Source of the DNA: Eubacteriales Family XIII. Incertae Sedis bacterium
Lineage (GTDB): Bacteria > Bacillota > Clostridia > Peptostreptococcales > Anaerovoracaceae
DNA length: 8,370 bases
NCBI GenBank assembly: GCA_031287295.1
Contig: JAITTH010000111.1
Span: forward strand, 1-8,370
Direction: 5' to 3'
The number at the start of each line of letters is the position of its first letter. Positions within the stretch are counted from its first letter, which is position 1. Under the pieces are notes generated by a model. That model worked only from the letters and a program-made list of their open reading frames with translations. It was not told the DNA's origin and ran no database searches. A program made the translations under genes and the position numbers. Positions 7,004-8,370 of the stretch are shown one piece after another.

Positions 7004-8170
7004 CTATTGATAAGATTCCAATATCAGGCGGAATATCCGGACGCCGTCTATCAACACGTCTTCATCTATTGTGTAATTTCCGCTGTGTAGCATCGCGTTG
7101 ATTCCTGTTCCAAGGTGCATAAATAAGGCGGGACGTACTTTCCCGTAGCACCCGAAATCTTCGGCAAGAACCAGTGGGTTTTCCGGTTCGAGGAAGGGAA
7201 AACGTGCTGCGTCAATCGCCGTTTTTGCACGGTGGAACAAATCATCCGGATTGATTACCGCAGGGTAAGGAACGGAATGTCTGAGGCGAAATTTTGCACC
7301 TGTTTTTGTTTCAATATCATTTGCAATTTCGTTCATATTCGCCCAAAGGGTTTCCCGAATTTCTTCGTTGTAGGTTCGCAGCGTGCCTTCAATCTGCGCA
7401 TTTGCGGGGACAATATTTGCGGTCTTTCCACTTTCGAATCTGCCGATGCGTAATAGTCTGTGAATGTCTTCCGGGAGTGCGGTCTTTTCCATTTCGTAAA
7501 CGCGGGAAACGAATTCCGCACCGGCTTCGAGGGCGTCGATGCCTTCTTTGTAGGTGCCAACATGCGTTGATTTTCCGAGGATGTCAATGAGAAAAACGAT
7601 GGTGGAAGCCATGAAGTCGCCTTGCCGGCAAATAACGGTTCCCTTCGGATAGTTTGGCCAAAGGTGTATGCCGTAAACTGCCTCTACGTGGTAGTCGTCA
7701 AAGATCGTTGAGGAACAGAAATCTTTTGCTCCGCCGGTCGTTTCTTCGGCTGCCTGGAAAATGAGCAGAACATTTTTCGGAAGGGTGTCAAGGTTTTCGC
7801 TTACCCATGAGGCAAATCCGAGCATGATGCTCATATGTCCGTCGTGACCGCAGGCGTGCATGCAGCCCGGATGTTCCGATCGAAAATCGAAATCGTTGGT
7901 TTCTTCAATGGGAAGTGCGTCCATATCGGTACGAAAAGCAATCGTATCTTGTTTGGTTTTCCCCGCGCGGAAAAAGGCACAAAACCCTGCGTTCGTAATG
8001 TCGATGATCTCACACGGCAGTGCGGAGAGATGGTTTTTTAAATATGCGGTTGTCTCCGGAAGCTGTCGGTCCAGCTCCGGAATTCGATGCAAATCTCGCC
8101 GAAATTGAACAACCTTCCGGCTAAGTTTTCCGTCTGCATCAAAAATGGTGTCTGTTTCATGTGTATACAT
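7004..8170 (-). CDS. M20-family metal-dependent amidohydrolase (N-acyl amino acid deacylase type)
   Basis: A 388-residue peptidase family M20 (M20D-like) enzyme, related to hippurate hydrolase, N-acetyldiaminopimelate deacetylase and plant IAA-amino-acid hydrolases; it hydrolyses the amide of an N-acylated amino acid or similar compound. Seen in order: FRRDLHRIPEL (23-33), RTDMDALPI (80-88), MHACGHDGH (104-112), AAEETTGGA (140-148), GIHLWP (167-172), HVGTYKEGIDA (203-213, dimerization domain), NIVPANAQIEGT (252-263), ALFMHLGTG (348-356) and LHSGNY (361-366). Predicted metal ligands are Cys107, His109, Glu143, His169 and His362, with Glu142 as general base; all are present. No signal peptide is seen, so it is cytoplasmic. 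The natural substrate cannot be chosen: no diaminopimelate or arginine gene is nearby, only gltX 22 bases downstream. ATG 8170 is the only credible start; no ATG, GTG or TTG lies between it and an in-frame TGA at 8195-8197, and no ribosome binding site precedes it. Confidence 0.93.
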   Translation of the reverse strand: MYTHETDTIFDADGKLSRKVVQFRRDLHRIPELDRQLPETTAYLKNHLSALPCEIIDITNAGFCAFFRAGKTKQDTIAFRTDMDALPIEETNDFDFRSEHPGCMHACGHDGHMSIMLGFASWVSENLDTLPKNVLLIFQAAEETTGGAKDFCSSTIFDDYHVEAVYGIHLWPNYPKGTVICRQGDFMASTIVFLIDILGKSTHVGTYKEGIDALEAGAEFVSRVYEMEKTALPEDIHRLLRIGRFESGKTANIVPANAQIEGTLRTYNEEIRETLWANMNEIANDIETKTGAKFRLRHSVPYPAVINPDDLFHRAKTAIDAARFPFLEPENPLVLAEDFGCYGKVRPALFMHLGTGINAMLHSGNYTIDEDVLIDGVRIFRLILESYQ

Positions 8171-8177
8171 AAATATG

Positions 8178-8206
8178 ATTATATCACTTGAAACTCATGA
8201 CGAGAA
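8178..8206 (-). promoter_or_regulatory. Extended -10 promoter for the M20-gltX operon
   Basis: On the minus strand TGATATAAT (8186 down to 8178) is a perfect extended -10 box, TGnTATAAT. A poor -35 candidate, TTCTCG, lies 17 bases upstream (8201-8206), which is tolerable with an extended -10. The box ends seven bases before the ATG at 8170, so transcription would begin at or within a base or two of the start codon. No other promoter-like sequence was seen for this operon, but the box could still be chance in AT-rich DNA. Confidence 0.5.
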
Positions 8207-8369
8207 CATAAAATGAAGATGTCACTTTGTCCATTTGCGAGGGTTCATTACCTTGTCGCATGAGGCTATGGGTCGCAATGGTGTCCATGCGTGGTTTCAG
8301 TGCGATTGTCTTCTCGTGTGTCTTCTTTTTCCCTTGACGAGCCGGCGTAAAGCCAGCAGCATAACAAGC
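8184..8369 (-). CDS. Possible 3' end of an unrecognised gene, truncated by the window edge
   Basis: On the minus strand one frame is open from the window edge to TGA at 8184-8186, giving 61 residues rich in Lys, Thr and Met (for example ARQGKKKTHEKT, ending VLVMSFK). I do not recognise it; there are no motifs, membrane segments or repeats beyond a duplicated GAAGACA. An open stretch this short can occur by chance, and the longest part starting with ATG is 34 residues. If real, its stop codon sits inside the -10 box of the M20 gene and 13 bases before the M20 start. The alternative is that the whole 8171-8370 stretch is intergenic. The right-hand part holds nothing else I can name. Confidence 0.25.
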   Translation of the reverse strand, partial: ACYAAGFTPARQGKKKTHEKTIALKPRMDTIATHSLMRQGNEPSQMDKVTSSFYVLVMSFK

Positions 8370-8370
8370 A

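Noticed and set aside
8307..8325. Two TGTCTTC copies 12 bases apart as operator half-sites
   Set aside because: They are too short and far from the promoter, and may simply be repeated codons in an open frame.
8341..8356. GC-rich hairpin (GCCGGC, five-base loop, GCCAGC) as a terminator
   Set aside because: The stem has a mismatch on the plus strand and a wobble on the minus strand, and no T-tract follows on either side.

Overview
The window looks like ordinary chromosomal DNA from a Firmicute, most likely a member of the Clostridia. This is inferred from three things: the 560-residue glutamyl-tRNA synthetase type, the short Thermotoga/archaea-type S-adenosylhomocysteine hydrolase, and tight operons with strong AGGAG-like ribosome binding sites. 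There is no insertion sequence, CRISPR array, prophage gene, tRNA or rRNA. The coding density is very high, and no gap between genes exceeds about 200 bases. The genus cannot be named from what is visible.

Layout. From base 1 to 5259 four genes are read rightward and almost touch. They are the 3' part of glmM (its start lies left of the window), glmS, a protein of the ADP-ribosylglycohydrolase fold, and an S-adenosylhomocysteine hydrolase (ahcY). The gaps are 11 and 17 bases, followed by a one-base stop/start overlap (TAATG), so this is probably one transcript with translational coupling between the last two genes. From 8170 back to 5299 two genes are read leftward: an M20-family amidohydrolase and then gltX, 22 bases apart. 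The two operons converge with only 39 bases between their stop codons. The right-hand 200 bases hold the amidohydrolase promoter and an open frame that may be the tail of another leftward gene.

How the genes work together. GlmS makes glucosamine-6-phosphate and GlmM converts it to glucosamine-1-phosphate, so the first pair feeds UDP-GlcNAc for peptidoglycan. The second pair is different. The SAH hydrolase recycles the by-product of SAM-dependent methylation. The gene coupled to it is an ADP-ribosylglycohydrolase homologue in which most acidic metal ligands appear to be gone, although the reading frame is intact. GltX charges tRNA with glutamate. The M20 enzyme probably removes an acyl group from an amino acid or from a similar amide.

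Most notable points: the apparently non-catalytic ADP-ribosylglycohydrolase homologue coupled to an SAH hydrolase whose adenine pocket carries Glu and Lys in place of the usual Thr and Glu; and a start codon of the M20 gene so close to a strong extended -10 box that its mRNA is probably leaderless. No multi-gene novel defence or mobile system can be supported here. The ADP-ribosylglycohydrolase-like/SAH hydrolase pair is the best candidate for undescribed biology.
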